Of a stretch of DNA of 64,000 bases, positions 15,550-24,250 are shown one piece after another. The first letter of the stretch is position 1. Every line of letters begins with the position of its first letter. The stretch comes from Streptomyces sp. R33 (GTDB lineage Bacteria; Actinomycetota; Actinomycetes; Streptomycetales; Streptomycetaceae). Made by a program: the position numbers and the translations under genes. Below the pieces are notes generated by a model. It saw only the letters and a list, made by a program, of their open reading frames with translations, did not search any database and was not told the origin of the DNA. The stretch covers positions 4,290,501-4,354,500 of the forward strand of contig NZ_CP165727.1 in assembly GCF_041200175.1 (NCBI RefSeq), given 5' to 3'.

Positions 15550-15650
15550 GTCGGGTGCAGGTGCCCCCGCCGTGGCGCACGGCGTTCGTGTCGAGCTCGG
15601 ACACGGCCAAGGCCACGGTGTCTGCGGCCTCCGTGGCCATCGCCGGCTGA
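15550..15650 (-). pseudogene. RsbW/HATPase anti-sigma-like fragment
   Basis: The minus strand encodes ADTVALAVSELDTNAVRHGGGT. This is the N box of the small ATP-binding regulators (RsbW-like; usual form VVSELVTNAVRHG) with an unusual D. Upstream residues (GLGRFAGERVG) fit the family poorly, and the G1 and G2 boxes are missing downstream. It is a remnant. Nothing else recognisable occupies 15496-15850. Confidence 0.55.
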
Positions 15651-15859
15651 CGAAGACGGGGGGGGACCCCCACGCGCTCGCCTGCGAACCTCCCGAGCCC
15701 CTGACCTGCTGTGCAGGCTGCTCTGCGCATCCTGGGCCTGCCGCGAAGGCCTAGCTCTCCTCAGCGAGCACGAAAATCTATGACGGCCAGAGTAGACATT
15801 GGGCGATGGCGTGGTTATGGTTTCTCTCGTAGCCCAGAGAGAACAGCAGGGCCTGGCAG

Positions 15860-16262
15860 AGACGAACTGCCGGGCAGCAGTACAAGCAGTTGCAGTTTGC
15901 AGAACGGTGCGGTGGTGGAGTTCCGAAGCCAGAGCGGTTGCAGGACGGCGACGGGGCTGACGACCGGACCGGGTGGCCCGCAGCCATCAGGGGCCGCCGC
16001 AAGCAGTACCGCAGTTAACGCAGTGGCAGTACCCGTAAGTGCAGTGCGCAGTACCCAGCAGTGAAGTAAGTGAGCAGCACCTCGGTGAAGGCGTCGGCTG
16101 CGGACGCGCGCACCGGGAAGTTCGGCAGTGGGGTTCTAAGCCAGAGCAGACGCAGGACGGGCAACGGGGCTGGCTGCCGGAGAGTGGCGCTGACGCAGGC
16201 CACCAGCAGTACGCAGTAGAGCAGTACCAGCAGTACCAGCAGTACCAGCAGTACCAGCAGTA
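15860..16262 (+). repeat. CAGTA-rich degenerate repeat region
   Basis: This roughly 400-base region has many GCAGTA/GCAGT words and no convincing gene. It contains two related blocks about 213 bases apart. One runs from 15915, with TTCCGAAGCCAGAGCGG and then CAGGACGGCGACGGGGCTG. The other runs from 16133, with TTCTAAGCCAGAGCAGA and then CAGGACGGGCAACGGGGCTG. Each is followed by a run of GCAGTA words. The second ends in four perfect 9-bp units GCAGTACCA (16221-16256). A plus-strand frame would end in QYQQYQQYQQ, but its upstream codon use is poor. A structured RNA or protein-binding array is possible. Confidence 0.6.
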
Positions 16263-16477
16263 AGCAGTTGATCACCGAGGGAAGAACGGAGGAGCCGAGC
16301 ACCATCAGGATCGCCCGGGCCGAAAGGCTGAGCCCGGGTACCGCAGGACATCGATAGTGAGGTGGTCTCCGGTCAAGCAACCGCGATCCCCGCACTCCCG
16401 GCAGCATCTCGGTCGGGTCGGCGGAAACACAGGGTCGGCGCAGTATCAGGGCCGACAGATGGTGTAGTAGTTCCTTC

Positions 16478-16509
16478 GGGGCCCTGGTGCCGTACGGCAC
16501 CAGGGCCCC
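16478..16509 (+). terminator. 32-bp perfect palindrome upstream of MerR-like gene
   Basis: GGGGCCCTGGTGCCGT is followed directly by its exact complement. It ends 26 bases before the ATG at 16536, with the GAGAGAGG ribosome binding site between. It could terminate the upstream repeat-region transcript, act as an attenuator, or bind the MerR-like product. Confidence 0.7.
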
Positions 16510-16535
16510 TCCACGCGTTCCATGAGAGAGGTTCA

Positions 16536-16874
16536 ATGACAGCAGACGACTCGTTCGGCCGTCTCGACGACGACGATTACCCCGCCTACACCATGGGCCG
16601 GGCAGCAGACATGCTCGGCACCACCCAGGGATTCCTCCGCGCCCTCGGAGAGGCCCGCCTGATCACTCCCCTCCGCTCCGCGGGCGGCCACCGCCGCTAC
16701 TCCCGTTACCAGCTGCGCATCGCAGCCCGCGCCCGGGAACTCGTCGACCAGGGCACCCCCATCGAGGCCGCCTGCCGCATCATCATCCTCGAGGACCAGC
16801 TCGAGGAAGCCCAACGCATCAACGCCGAATACCGTCGCGCCGCCGAATCATCCGCGCCGCCGCCCTCGGCCTGA
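16536..16874 (+). CDS. MerR-like HTH regulator
   Basis: The 112-aa protein starts at ATG 16536 after GAGAGAGG. The HTH region is YTMGRAADMLGTTQGFLRALGEARLITPLRSAGGHRRYSRYQL, the MerR/HspR winged-helix signature with the RxxGGHRRYS wing. A C-terminal coiled coil follows (RIIILEDQLEEAQRINAEYRR). No effector domain follows, as in short MerR-like proteins. Its long upstream region is unusual (repeats plus palindrome). The target is unknown; autoregulation through the palindrome is plausible. Confidence 0.85.
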   Translation: MTADDSFGRLDDDDYPAYTMGRAADMLGTTQGFLRALGEARLITPLRSAGGHRRYSRYQLRIAARARELVDQGTPIEAACRIIILEDQLEEAQRINAEYRRAAESSAPPPSA

Positions 16875-17100
16875 ACCGAGCGCGCCCGTCGGGATCGGCG
16901 GCCCTCGGTCGTCGAAAGAGTGCATTCGGGCGCGGACGCCTCCGCCAGGTCCGCCCCGGCGCCAGCGCTGCGTGTGACCTGGTGGGTACCGTGCCAGCCC
17001 CTCGAGGGCGTCCGTCGTCCCCAACCCATGCCTCGACCTCCGTGGCCGCCGCCCGCCCCGGCGATCCGCGGGGAGCTGTGAACGCAGCTAGTGTTCGCGG

Positions 17101-17634
17101 ATGACTCCGTCCGCTCTTTGGCCGGTCGCGGATCGTTTGACGACCCCCCGGCTTTCTCTCGAACCGCTGCGCACCGAGCACGCGTCGGAGGCCTTCCCGC
17201 TCTTCGACGACGCCCGGCTGCACACCTGGACCGGCGGGGAGCCGAGCTCGCTCGAAGAGCTCCGGGCCAGGTACGCCCGCCAGGCCGCGGGCCGGTCGCC
17301 GGACGGGAGCCAGGGCTGGCTGAACTGGATGCTGCGCCGGACGGAGGACGGCCTGCTGGTCGGAACGGTTCAGGCGACCTTGTACCGGACCGGGGACGGC
17401 GGAGTCGAAGCCTCGCTCGCCTGGGTGACAGGGGTCGAGCACCAGGGGAAGGGCTACGCCCGCGAGGGGGCCCTGGCCATGGCCGCATGGCTGCGTACCC
17501 GTGAGGTGTCGGCCCTGGCCGCCTCCATCCACCCGGATCACGCCGCGTCCGCAGGGGTCGCCCGCGCCCTCGGCCTGACCGCATCCGGCACGCTGGTCGA
17601 CGGCGAGACCCGCTGGAGCACCTCGGGCCGCTGA
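17101..17634 (+). CDS. GNAT-family N-acetyltransferase
   Basis: The 177-aa protein starts at ATG 17101. A TAGTGT box at 17089-17094 indicates a leaderless mRNA. The fold markers are LTTPRLSLEPLRTEHASEAFPLF at the N-terminus, motif A around LAWVTGVEHQGKGYAREGALAMAAWL (the Q-x-G-K-G-Y-A acetyl-CoA loop) and motif B ALAASIHPDHAASAGVARALGLTASG. It belongs to the RimJ/RimL-like group and transfers acetyl from acetyl-CoA to an unidentified amine. It stands alone; 16875-17088 shows no gene. Confidence 0.9.
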   Translation: MTPSALWPVADRLTTPRLSLEPLRTEHASEAFPLFDDARLHTWTGGEPSSLEELRARYARQAAGRSPDGSQGWLNWMLRRTEDGLLVGTVQATLYRTGDGGVEASLAWVTGVEHQGKGYAREGALAMAAWLRTREVSALAASIHPDHAASAGVARALGLTASGTLVDGETRWSTSGR

Positions 17635-17726
17635 CGGCGCGCGCCCAGGGGGACATGTGCGGCCGGTCGCGGGACGATGGACGCAGGAGCATGCGATGGC
17701 AGGGCCGCAGCTGCTGGAGGTGCCGG

Positions 17727-18692
17727 ATGCTGACCACCCCTGTATGCCGACTTCTCGGTATCGACGCCCCGGTCGTCTGCGCGGCCTTCGGCCCCTGGGA
17801 CGAGGTCGATCTCGCCGCGGCGGTGTGCCGGGCGGGCGGGCTGGGCAGTCTGGGCACCGCCGTACGGCCCCTGCCGGACCTGAAGGAGCAGTGGGCCCGA
17901 CTGCGGCAGCTGACGGACCGGCCCTTCGCGATCAACCACACGACCCGCCCCCTCAACGAGGAGGCGTTCCAGGCCACGATCGAGGAGCGGCCGGCAGCGA
18001 TCTCCTTCCACCTCGCGGTGGCGCCCGACCTGATCGCCCGGGCGCACGACGCCGGCATCCTCTGGATCCAGCTGGTCACGGACATCCGTCAGGCCGACGA
18101 GGCACTGCGGGCCGGAGCGGATGTGCTCGTCGCGCAGGGCGGCGAGGGCGGCGGACACGGCGGGGACGTCGGCACGATGGTGATGGTCCCGGACGTCGTG
18201 GACCTGGCGGACGACGTACCCGTCCTCGCGGCCGGTGGGATCGCCGACGGCCGCGGCCTGGCCGCGGCCCTGGTACTGGGCGCGCAGGGTGTGCTCATGG
18301 GGACGCGCTTCCTCGCATCGTCGGAGATGAACGTGTCGCAGGCGTGGAAGAGCCGGATCGTCGAGTCCGCCGCCGCGGACGCGGTGAAGGCCGTGGGCAG
18401 CGAGCGGATCCTGCCGCCGTTCAACCGCCCCGGCAGTGCCGGGGTACCGCGCTGCCTTCGCACTCCGCTGCTGGACGCCCTGCGCGAGCACCCCGAGCAG
18501 GTCGACCCCGAGGAGATCGTGCCCCGCGTGATGGCCGCGATCCGGTCCGGCGGCGGCGAGGAGTACCTGCCCTTCACCGGCCAGTCGGCCGCCCTCGTGC
18601 ACGAGGTCCTGCCGGCCGGCGAGATCGTGCGCCGGACGGTACGGGAGGCCGAGGCGGCGCTGGCACAAGCGGCCTACGCCATCGGCCGGTGA
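17727..18692 (+). CDS. Nitronate monooxygenase-like flavoprotein
   Basis: The 321-aa protein starts at ATG 17727, after GGAGG at 17716-17720; earlier in-frame starts lack a site. It is a TIM barrel of the 2-nitropropane dioxygenase type. LLGIDAPVVCAAFG opens strand 1, GGLGSLGTAV binds phosphate of FMN, AQGGEGGGHGG is the flavin loop with the conserved His, and VPVLAAGGIADGRGLAAALVLGAQGVLMGTRFLAS closes the FMN phosphate site. It probably oxidises alkyl nitronates or propionate 3-nitronate using O2; members also include enoyl-ACP reductase relatives. Substrate is uncertain. Confidence 0.9.
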   Translation: MLTTPVCRLLGIDAPVVCAAFGPWDEVDLAAAVCRAGGLGSLGTAVRPLPDLKEQWARLRQLTDRPFAINHTTRPLNEEAFQATIEERPAAISFHLAVAPDLIARAHDAGILWIQLVTDIRQADEALRAGADVLVAQGGEGGGHGGDVGTMVMVPDVVDLADDVPVLAAGGIADGRGLAAALVLGAQGVLMGTRFLASSEMNVSQAWKSRIVESAAADAVKAVGSERILPPFNRPGSAGVPRCLRTPLLDALREHPEQVDPEEIVPRVMAAIRSGGGEEYLPFTGQSAALVHEVLPAGEIVRRTVREAEAALAQAAYAIGR

Positions 18693-18923
18693 CGGTACTG
18701 CGGGGTCAGCCGCTTGAGTGTGGCGGGCGCGCCGCCTTGCGCACGGCCCCGATGTCGTCCGGTGGTCCGATGACGGGCGTCTGCTCGCGCGACTGCGCCT
18801 CACCGATGCCTGCGGGCGGCCCCTGTGCGCCCAGGTGCGGCCACCGCTCGTCGAATGGTCCGCCGCTCCGGTGGCGTGACCCGGCGGCGTGACCCGGCTG
18901 CGTGACCCGCGGCCTCGACGGAT

Positions 18924-18966
18924 CAGGATTCGAGAAGCCCGGTCGCCGCGCCGCGGCTAGCGTGAT
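18924..18966 (+). promoter_or_regulatory. Promoter of VOC gene 1 (twin motif)
   Basis: CAGGATTCGAGAAGC (18924-18938) and CTAGCGTGAT (18957-18966) are separated by 18 bases. The same pair recurs at 19907-19950 before the second VOC gene. The second box gives a TAGCGT -10 close to the start codon, so the mRNA should be leaderless or nearly so. Confidence 0.7.
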
Positions 18967-18970
18967 GGTC

Positions 18971-19381
18971 ATGGACATCACCATTCACACGACCGCCCTC
19001 CCGCACGACGACCCGGACGCCGCCGTCGCCTTCTACCGCGACGCCCTCGGCTTCGAGGTCCGCAGCGACGTCGGCCAGGGCAAGATGCGCTGGATCACGG
19101 TCGGCCCCGTCGACCAGCCCGGCACGTCCATCCTCCTGGCGCCGCCGGCCGCCGACCCCGGGATCACCGAGGACGAGCGCCGCACCATCGTCGAGATGAT
19201 GGCCAAGGGCACCTACGGCTGGATCCTGCTGGCCACCCGGGACCTCGACGGCACTTTCGAGAAGGTGCAGGCCACCGACGCCGAGGTCGTCCAGGAGCCG
19301 ACCGAGCAGCCGTACGGCGTGCGCGACTGCGCCTTCCGCGACCCCGCGGGCAACCTGGTCCGCATCCAGGAGCTGCGCTGA
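18971..19381 (+). CDS. VOC (glyoxalase/bleomycin resistance) protein 1
   Basis: The product is 136 aa from ATG 18971 (an ATG at 18965 is also in frame). It is a single VOC module: DITIHTTALPHDDPDAAVAFYRDALGFEVRSD (first half), then GWILLATRDLDGTFEKVQATDAEVVQEPTEQPYGVRDCAFRDPAGNLVRIQEL (second half). Metal-ligand positions appear as H and E, with the terminal E in RIQEL. Such proteins bind small ligands or isomerise/dioxygenate; the substrate is unknown. It shares a promoter motif with the second VOC gene, and an AraC regulator gene lies between them. Confidence 0.9.
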   Translation: MDITIHTTALPHDDPDAAVAFYRDALGFEVRSDVGQGKMRWITVGPVDQPGTSILLAPPAADPGITEDERRTIVEMMAKGTYGWILLATRDLDGTFEKVQATDAEVVQEPTEQPYGVRDCAFRDPAGNLVRIQELR

Positions 19382-19484
19382 CCCCGGCTGCCGTCCACTC
19401 CCTCTCACCTCCGAACACCCCTCCCCCGCGTGCCAGTTGCAGGCGGCGGCGGTGATCGCGAACATCGATGAACGGAGTTGCCCC

Positions 19485-19949
<465 letters not shown>

Positions 19950-19954
19950 TCTGC

Positions 19955-20578
19955 ATGAACTCCCTCGCATCCGTCACCCTCGAGGTGGCCGACCACACCG
20001 CCGCCGACCGCTTCTACACCGCCTTCGGCCTGGGCGCCCAGGTGCGCCTGCAGGCCTCGGAGGCACCGACAGCCGGCTTCCGCGGCTTCGCCCTGGCGCT
20101 CACGGTGTCCCAGCCCGCCACCGTCAACGCGTTCATCGGCGCCGCCCTCGACGCCGGCGCCACGACGGTGAAGCCCGCCTCGAAGTCCTTCTGGGGCTAC
20201 GGCGGCGTCGTCCGGGCCCCCGACGGGACGCTCTGGAAGGTCGCCACGTCGGCGAAGAAGGACACCGGCGCGGACACCCGGCAGATCGACGAGATCGTGC
20301 TCCTGCTGGGCTCGGAGGACGTGTCCGCGAGCAAGCGGTTCTACGTCGGCCACGGCCTCGCCGTCGAGAAGAGCTTCGGCAGCAAGTACGTCCAGTTCGG
20401 CGCCCCTTCGGGCGGCATCAAGCTGGCGCTGTACGGGCGCCGCGCCCTCGCCAAGGACCTCGGGGTCCCCGCCGACGGCGCCGGGTCCCACCGGCTCGTA
20501 CTGGGCAGCGGCGCCGGCTCCTTCACGGACCCGGACGGGTTCGCCTGGGAGGCCGCGTCGATGGCGCCCACGCCCTGA
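19955..20578 (+). CDS. VOC protein 2 (two-module)
   Basis: The 207-aa protein starts at ATG 19955, four bases after the CTAGCGTGAT box, so the transcript is nearly leaderless. Two VOC-like halves are visible: SVTLEVADHTAADRFYTAFGLGAQVRL...GGVVRAPDGTLWKVATS, and DEIVLLLGSEDVSASKRFYVGHGLAVEKSFGSKYVQFG...FTDPDGFAWEAAS. Ligand residues of classical metal-dependent VOC enzymes are largely absent, so it may be a binding protein. It is probably under the same control as VOC 1 through the AraC protein. Confidence 0.88.
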   Translation: MNSLASVTLEVADHTAADRFYTAFGLGAQVRLQASEAPTAGFRGFALALTVSQPATVNAFIGAALDAGATTVKPASKSFWGYGGVVRAPDGTLWKVATSAKKDTGADTRQIDEIVLLLGSEDVSASKRFYVGHGLAVEKSFGSKYVQFGAPSGGIKLALYGRRALAKDLGVPADGAGSHRLVLGSGAGSFTDPDGFAWEAASMAPTP

Positions 20579-20705
20579 TCCGTCCCCGTAGACCCGGCAC
20601 GACAGACCCGGGACGCAAGACCCGGCACCGGCAGATCCGCCACCGCAGGTCCGCACCGCCCGACCACCACCGATCAGCTTCCGAGACCCGCGAGAGGAAC
20701 CTGCA

Positions 20706-21188
20706 ATGAAGAACACGGCGCAGACGTCCACCCGGAGCACCACCACCGCGGCGGACAAGAAGTACGACGGATTCACGGACGAAGAGCGCGACGCGATGAA
20801 GGAACGCGCCAGGGAGCTGAAGTCGACCGCGCGCCGCGGTTCGCGCGCGGACAAGGCGGATGCGGAGGGGGACGTCCTCGCGAAGATCACCGAGATGCCG
20901 GACGCGGACCGCGTCCTCGCCGAACGCGTCCACGCCATCGTCAAGGCCAGCGCGCCGGGCCTCTCCCCGAAGCTCTGGTACGGGATGCCCGCGTACGCCA
21001 GGGACGGCAAGGTCGTCTGCTTCTTCCAGAGCGCGCAGAAGTTCAAGTCGAGGTACGCGACGCTCGGCTTCAGCGACCAGGCGGGTCTCGACGACGGCAC
21101 CATGTGGCCCACCAGCTACGCCCTGACGGAGCTCACCGCCGCCGACGAGGCACGTATCGGCGCGCTCATCGAGAAGGCGGCGGGCTGA
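20706..21188 (+). CDS. DUF1801 protein
   Basis: The 160-aa protein starts at ATG 20706 behind a purine-rich GAGAGGAAC. The N-terminus is Thr/Ser/Lys-rich, followed by a charged stretch (DEERDAMKERARELKSTARRG). The DUF1801 core reads ITEMPDADRVLAERVHAIVKASAPGLSPKLWYGMPAYARDGKVVCFFQSAQKFKSRYATLGF. DUF1801 has the fold of the Bacillus Fra iron-chaperone family, but its role in actinomycetes is unclear. It follows the VOC genes in the same direction and may belong to their unit; such genes often cluster with VOC/AraC genes. Confidence 0.88.
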   Translation: MKNTAQTSTRSTTTAADKKYDGFTDEERDAMKERARELKSTARRGSRADKADAEGDVLAKITEMPDADRVLAERVHAIVKASAPGLSPKLWYGMPAYARDGKVVCFFQSAQKFKSRYATLGFSDQAGLDDGTMWPTSYALTELTAADEARIGALIEKAAG

Positions 21189-21321
21189 GGCCCGTCCTGC
21201 CCAGGCGGGCGCGCAGCGGTCGGTCAGCTGCGGCGATGCCCGCCCGGCACCGGCTCACTCCCAGTACTGTCGGGCGCGTCACGCCGTGAGACGCGAGAGC
21301 GCCGTGCCCGAAGGAGCCGAT

Positions 21322-23145
21322 GTGGCCGAGGAAGCATTCAGCATCGACAAGCGACCGCTGCGCGACCTGTTGGCGCAGGTCGCGGACGGCCGGGCGCAGC
21401 TGCCCGAGTTCCAGCGCGGCTGGGTCTGGCCGTACCCCAACATCGCGAGTCTGCTGGCTTCGATATCCCTCGGCTACCCCCTCGGCACCCTCATGACGCT
21501 CCGCGCCGGAGGCGACGTCCGCTTCAAGTACCGCCCGATCGAGGGCGCGACGCTCCCGGGACCCCGGGAGCCGGAGTCGCTGGTCCTGGACGGGCAGCAG
21601 CGGCTGACCTCCCTCTTCCAGTCGCTCAAGCTCGACCGGCCCGTAGCCACCCAGGACGTCCGCAAGCAGGCCGTTTCCGGCTGGTTCTACGTCGACATGC
21701 GCAAGGTCCTGGACGGTTTCACCGACCGCGAGGACGCCATCCGCTTCCTGCCCGCATCCCGCAAGGTGGTCAACTTCCGTGGCGAGGTGCAGATCGACCT
21801 CTCCACCCGGGAGAAGGAGTACGCGGCCCTCCTCTTCCCCGTCAGCTCCGTGCTGGACTCCGACGACTGGGAGGACGGATTCACCGAGCACTGGGACGAC
21901 AAGGCCAAGTGGCGGCTGTGGAAGGACTTCGAGAAGGCCTTCATCAAGCCCTTCATCCTCTACCACGTCCCCGTCATCGAGCTCGGCAAGGCCACCGAGC
22001 GCCAGGCCGTCTGCCAGGTCTTCGAGAAGGTCAACACCGGCGGTGTCACGCTCACCGTCTTCGAGCTGCTCACCGCCACCTACGCGGCGGACGAGTTCGA
22101 TCTCCGCGACCACTGGGAACGCGTGTGCCGCGCCGCCTGGCAGGCACCCGAGTACCGCATCCTGCGCGAGGTCTCCAACACCGACTTCCTCCAGGCCGTG
22201 ACCCTGCTCGCCACCTACCGGCGGCGGGTGACGGAAGCCGCGCACGTCACCGAGGAGGACCGCCTTCCCCGGGTCGGCTGCAAGCGCAAGGACATGCTCG
22301 CGCTCTCCCTCAAGGACTACGAGGAGCACGCGCCGGCCGTCGTCGAGGGCTTCAAGAAGGCCGCGAAGTTCCTGCACCAGCAGCACTTCTTCGACACGAA
22401 GTTCCTGCCGTACGGCACCCAGCTCATCCCCCTCGCCGCCGTCCTGGCCGCCGCCGGGAGCACGGCGGAGCCGGCCGGCGCCCAGCGCAAGCTCGCCCGC
22501 TGGTACTGGTGCGGAGTGTTCGGGGAGTTGTACGGGGGCTCGACCGAGACCCGGTTCAGCCAGGACCTGCCGGACGTCGTGGAGTGGATCCGCGGCAGCG
22601 GCCAGGAGCCGCGCACGATCACGGCCGCGCAGTTCGCGCCGGGCCGGCTGCTGACCCTGCGCACCCGCCAGAGCGCCGCGTACAAGGGCATCTACGCCCT
22701 GCTGCTCAAGGCCGGGGCGGCCGACTGGCGGACGGGCGAACCGGTGAAGGTGACCGACTACTTCGACGAGGCCGTCGACATCCACCACGTCTTCCCGAAG
22801 GCGTGGTGCGAGCAGAACGGGTTCAAGCCGGAGGTCTACAACTCCATCGTCAACAAGACTCCCCTGACGGCGCGCACGAACCGGATCATCGGCAGCCAGG
22901 CCCCCTCCGCCTACCTCGCGCAGCTGGCCAAGACCGCCGAGATCGGCCCGGAGGAGCTGGACGCGCACGTCCGCACGCACGTGGCCGGGCCCGCCCTCAT
23001 GCGGTCCGACGACTTCGACGGCTTCTTCGCCGCCCGCAAGGCGGCCCTGCTCGCCGCGATCTCGGCCGAGATGGGCAAGGCGATCCTGGCGGACGCCGAG
23101 TCCGATGCCGAATCCGGCTCCGGGGCAGCCGCCTGGGCGCCCTGA
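21322..23145 (+). CDS. GmrSD-like DUF262/HNH nuclease protein
   Basis: I chose GTG 21322 (607 aa), five bases after AAGGAG at 21311-21316; GTG 21286 and 21304 are in frame but less well placed. The N-terminal DUF262 (GmrS-like, ParB-fold NTPase) has LPEFQRGWVWP near residue 30 and the DGQQRLTSL motif near 89. The C-terminal DUF1524 (GmrD-like) has DIHHVFPKAWC near 485, an HNH-type site, and NRIIGSQAPSAYL. Fused GmrSD enzymes are type IV restriction systems against DNA with modified bases. It stands alone without a methylase, consistent with a type IV system. Confidence 0.88.
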   Translation: MAEEAFSIDKRPLRDLLAQVADGRAQLPEFQRGWVWPYPNIASLLASISLGYPLGTLMTLRAGGDVRFKYRPIEGATLPGPREPESLVLDGQQRLTSLFQSLKLDRPVATQDVRKQAVSGWFYVDMRKVLDGFTDREDAIRFLPASRKVVNFRGEVQIDLSTREKEYAALLFPVSSVLDSDDWEDGFTEHWDDKAKWRLWKDFEKAFIKPFILYHVPVIELGKATERQAVCQVFEKVNTGGVTLTVFELLTATYAADEFDLRDHWERVCRAAWQAPEYRILREVSNTDFLQAVTLLATYRRRVTEAAHVTEEDRLPRVGCKRKDMLALSLKDYEEHAPAVVEGFKKAAKFLHQQHFFDTKFLPYGTQLIPLAAVLAAAGSTAEPAGAQRKLARWYWCGVFGELYGGSTETRFSQDLPDVVEWIRGSGQEPRTITAAQFAPGRLLTLRTRQSAAYKGIYALLLKAGAADWRTGEPVKVTDYFDEAVDIHHVFPKAWCEQNGFKPEVYNSIVNKTPLTARTNRIIGSQAPSAYLAQLAKTAEIGPEELDAHVRTHVAGPALMRSDDFDGFFAARKAALLAAISAEMGKAILADAESDAESGSGAAAWAP

Positions 23146-23217
23146 GCCCGCAGCCGGCTCACCCGTCGGGGACGGGGAGGAGGGGCGTCCTCCCGTCCTC
23201 CTCCCGTCGCCGCCCGG

Positions 23218-24174
23218 TCAGCGGCCGGCGGTGCGGGTGCGGGCGCGCCAGCGGACGTACTGCTGCTCCGGGTCGCCGGTGTACGCCCACGGGACGCGGG
23301 TGGCGCGGCCGTCCAGGAGGTCGAAGACCGTGGCCGCCTCCGCGAGCATGTCGGCGTGGACCAGGCCGTGGGCCAGGTGGTTGAGGTCGGCCACGTCCTG
23401 GGCCTGCGGGGCCGTACGGGAGCCGATCCAGCGCTCCATCGTCGTCCGCAGGTCCCAGCGCCCCGCGTCGCCGCTCCAGTGGTGCAGCAGGTCCAGGCTG
23501 TTCCTGCCCTCGCTCTCGGCCCGGTGCCGGTACTGCTCCGCCCGGGCCACCTGCGGCAGGACCGCCAGGGGCGAACCCAGTGGGGCGGCTGCCGCGCGGT
23601 CCCGCGCGAAGTTGTAGGCCTGGCCGTGCGAGCCGTGCCAGCGTGCGGACATGTAGCGCAGCCCCTGGTGGTGCGCCTCCCGGTGGTACGGATCGCGGGC
23701 GCAGAGCTCCTGCCACCACCGGCCCATGGCGGCGTGGCCGCCCTCGTACAGCCGCGCCAGGGTCACCAGCGAGACCCACGGATGCGGGTCCTCCGGGGCC
23801 GCCTCGGAGGCCTGCAGGCAGATCCGGGCGGTCCAGTCGAGGCGGTTCACGGCCGGCATGGTCCCGCGGCGGGCGACCGCGAACATCCGCATCACCTCGA
23901 TGTCCGCGCGCAGCACGAGCGCGTCGGGGCTGTCGGGCTCGGAGGCCTGCCAGGCCTCTGCCACCCGCCGGTCCGCGGCCGCGTCGGCCAGCAGCCGGAT
24001 GCGGTGGCTGCGCCGGTCCCAGTCACGGGGCGCACCGGCGGCGAGCAGGTCGCGCAGGCCCTGCCAGCGGCCGGCGGCGACGTCCTGGCAGGCCTCCGAC
24101 AGGGCCTTGTCGCCGAACGCGGGATCGTACTGCGGTGCCGCGGGGGAGCGGCGGCGTTTCCAGGCCATGGCCAT
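23218..24174 (-). CDS. Hypothetical protein, helical-repeat-like
   Basis: The 318-aa protein starts at ATG 24174 behind GAGGAGGG. It begins with a basic MAMAWKRRR and is otherwise largely alpha-helical, rich in W, H, R and A. Motif-like segments include VAAGRWQGLRDLLAAGAPRDWDRRSHRIRLLADAAADRR, PHPWVSLVTLARLYEGG and RDPYHREAHHQGLRYMSARWHGSHGQAYNFARDRAAAAPLGSPLAVLP. The pattern resembles TPR-like proteins annotated as hypothetical in Streptomyces. No catalytic motif is seen. It converges on the GmrSD-like gene with a 72-base gap. Confidence 0.8.
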   Translation of the reverse strand: MAMAWKRRRSPAAPQYDPAFGDKALSEACQDVAAGRWQGLRDLLAAGAPRDWDRRSHRIRLLADAAADRRVAEAWQASEPDSPDALVLRADIEVMRMFAVARRGTMPAVNRLDWTARICLQASEAAPEDPHPWVSLVTLARLYEGGHAAMGRWWQELCARDPYHREAHHQGLRYMSARWHGSHGQAYNFARDRAAAAPLGSPLAVLPQVARAEQYRHRAESEGRNSLDLLHHWSGDAGRWDLRTTMERWIGSRTAPQAQDVADLNHLAHGLVHADMLAEAATVFDLLDGRATRVPWAYTGDPEQQYVRWRARTRTAGR

Positions 24175-24250
24175 GCGGACGGGACCCTCCTCGGATCGGC
24201 GGACCCAACCCTCTGGGGTCCTGCGGGACTGCGGACGAAGGGCCGACGGC

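Noticed and set aside
16221..16262. CRISPR-like array
   Set aside because: The 9-bp units are contiguous without spacers and no cas genes occur.
16039..16263. Plus-strand frame ending in QYQQYQQYQQYQQ
   Set aside because: The upstream part has poor codon bias and no ribosome binding site; the run follows from the 9-bp DNA repeat.
16015..16351. Minus-strand hydrophobic frames with LLVLLVLLVLL
   Set aside because: Created by reading the CAGTAC repeat on the other strand; no start signal and unstable frame.
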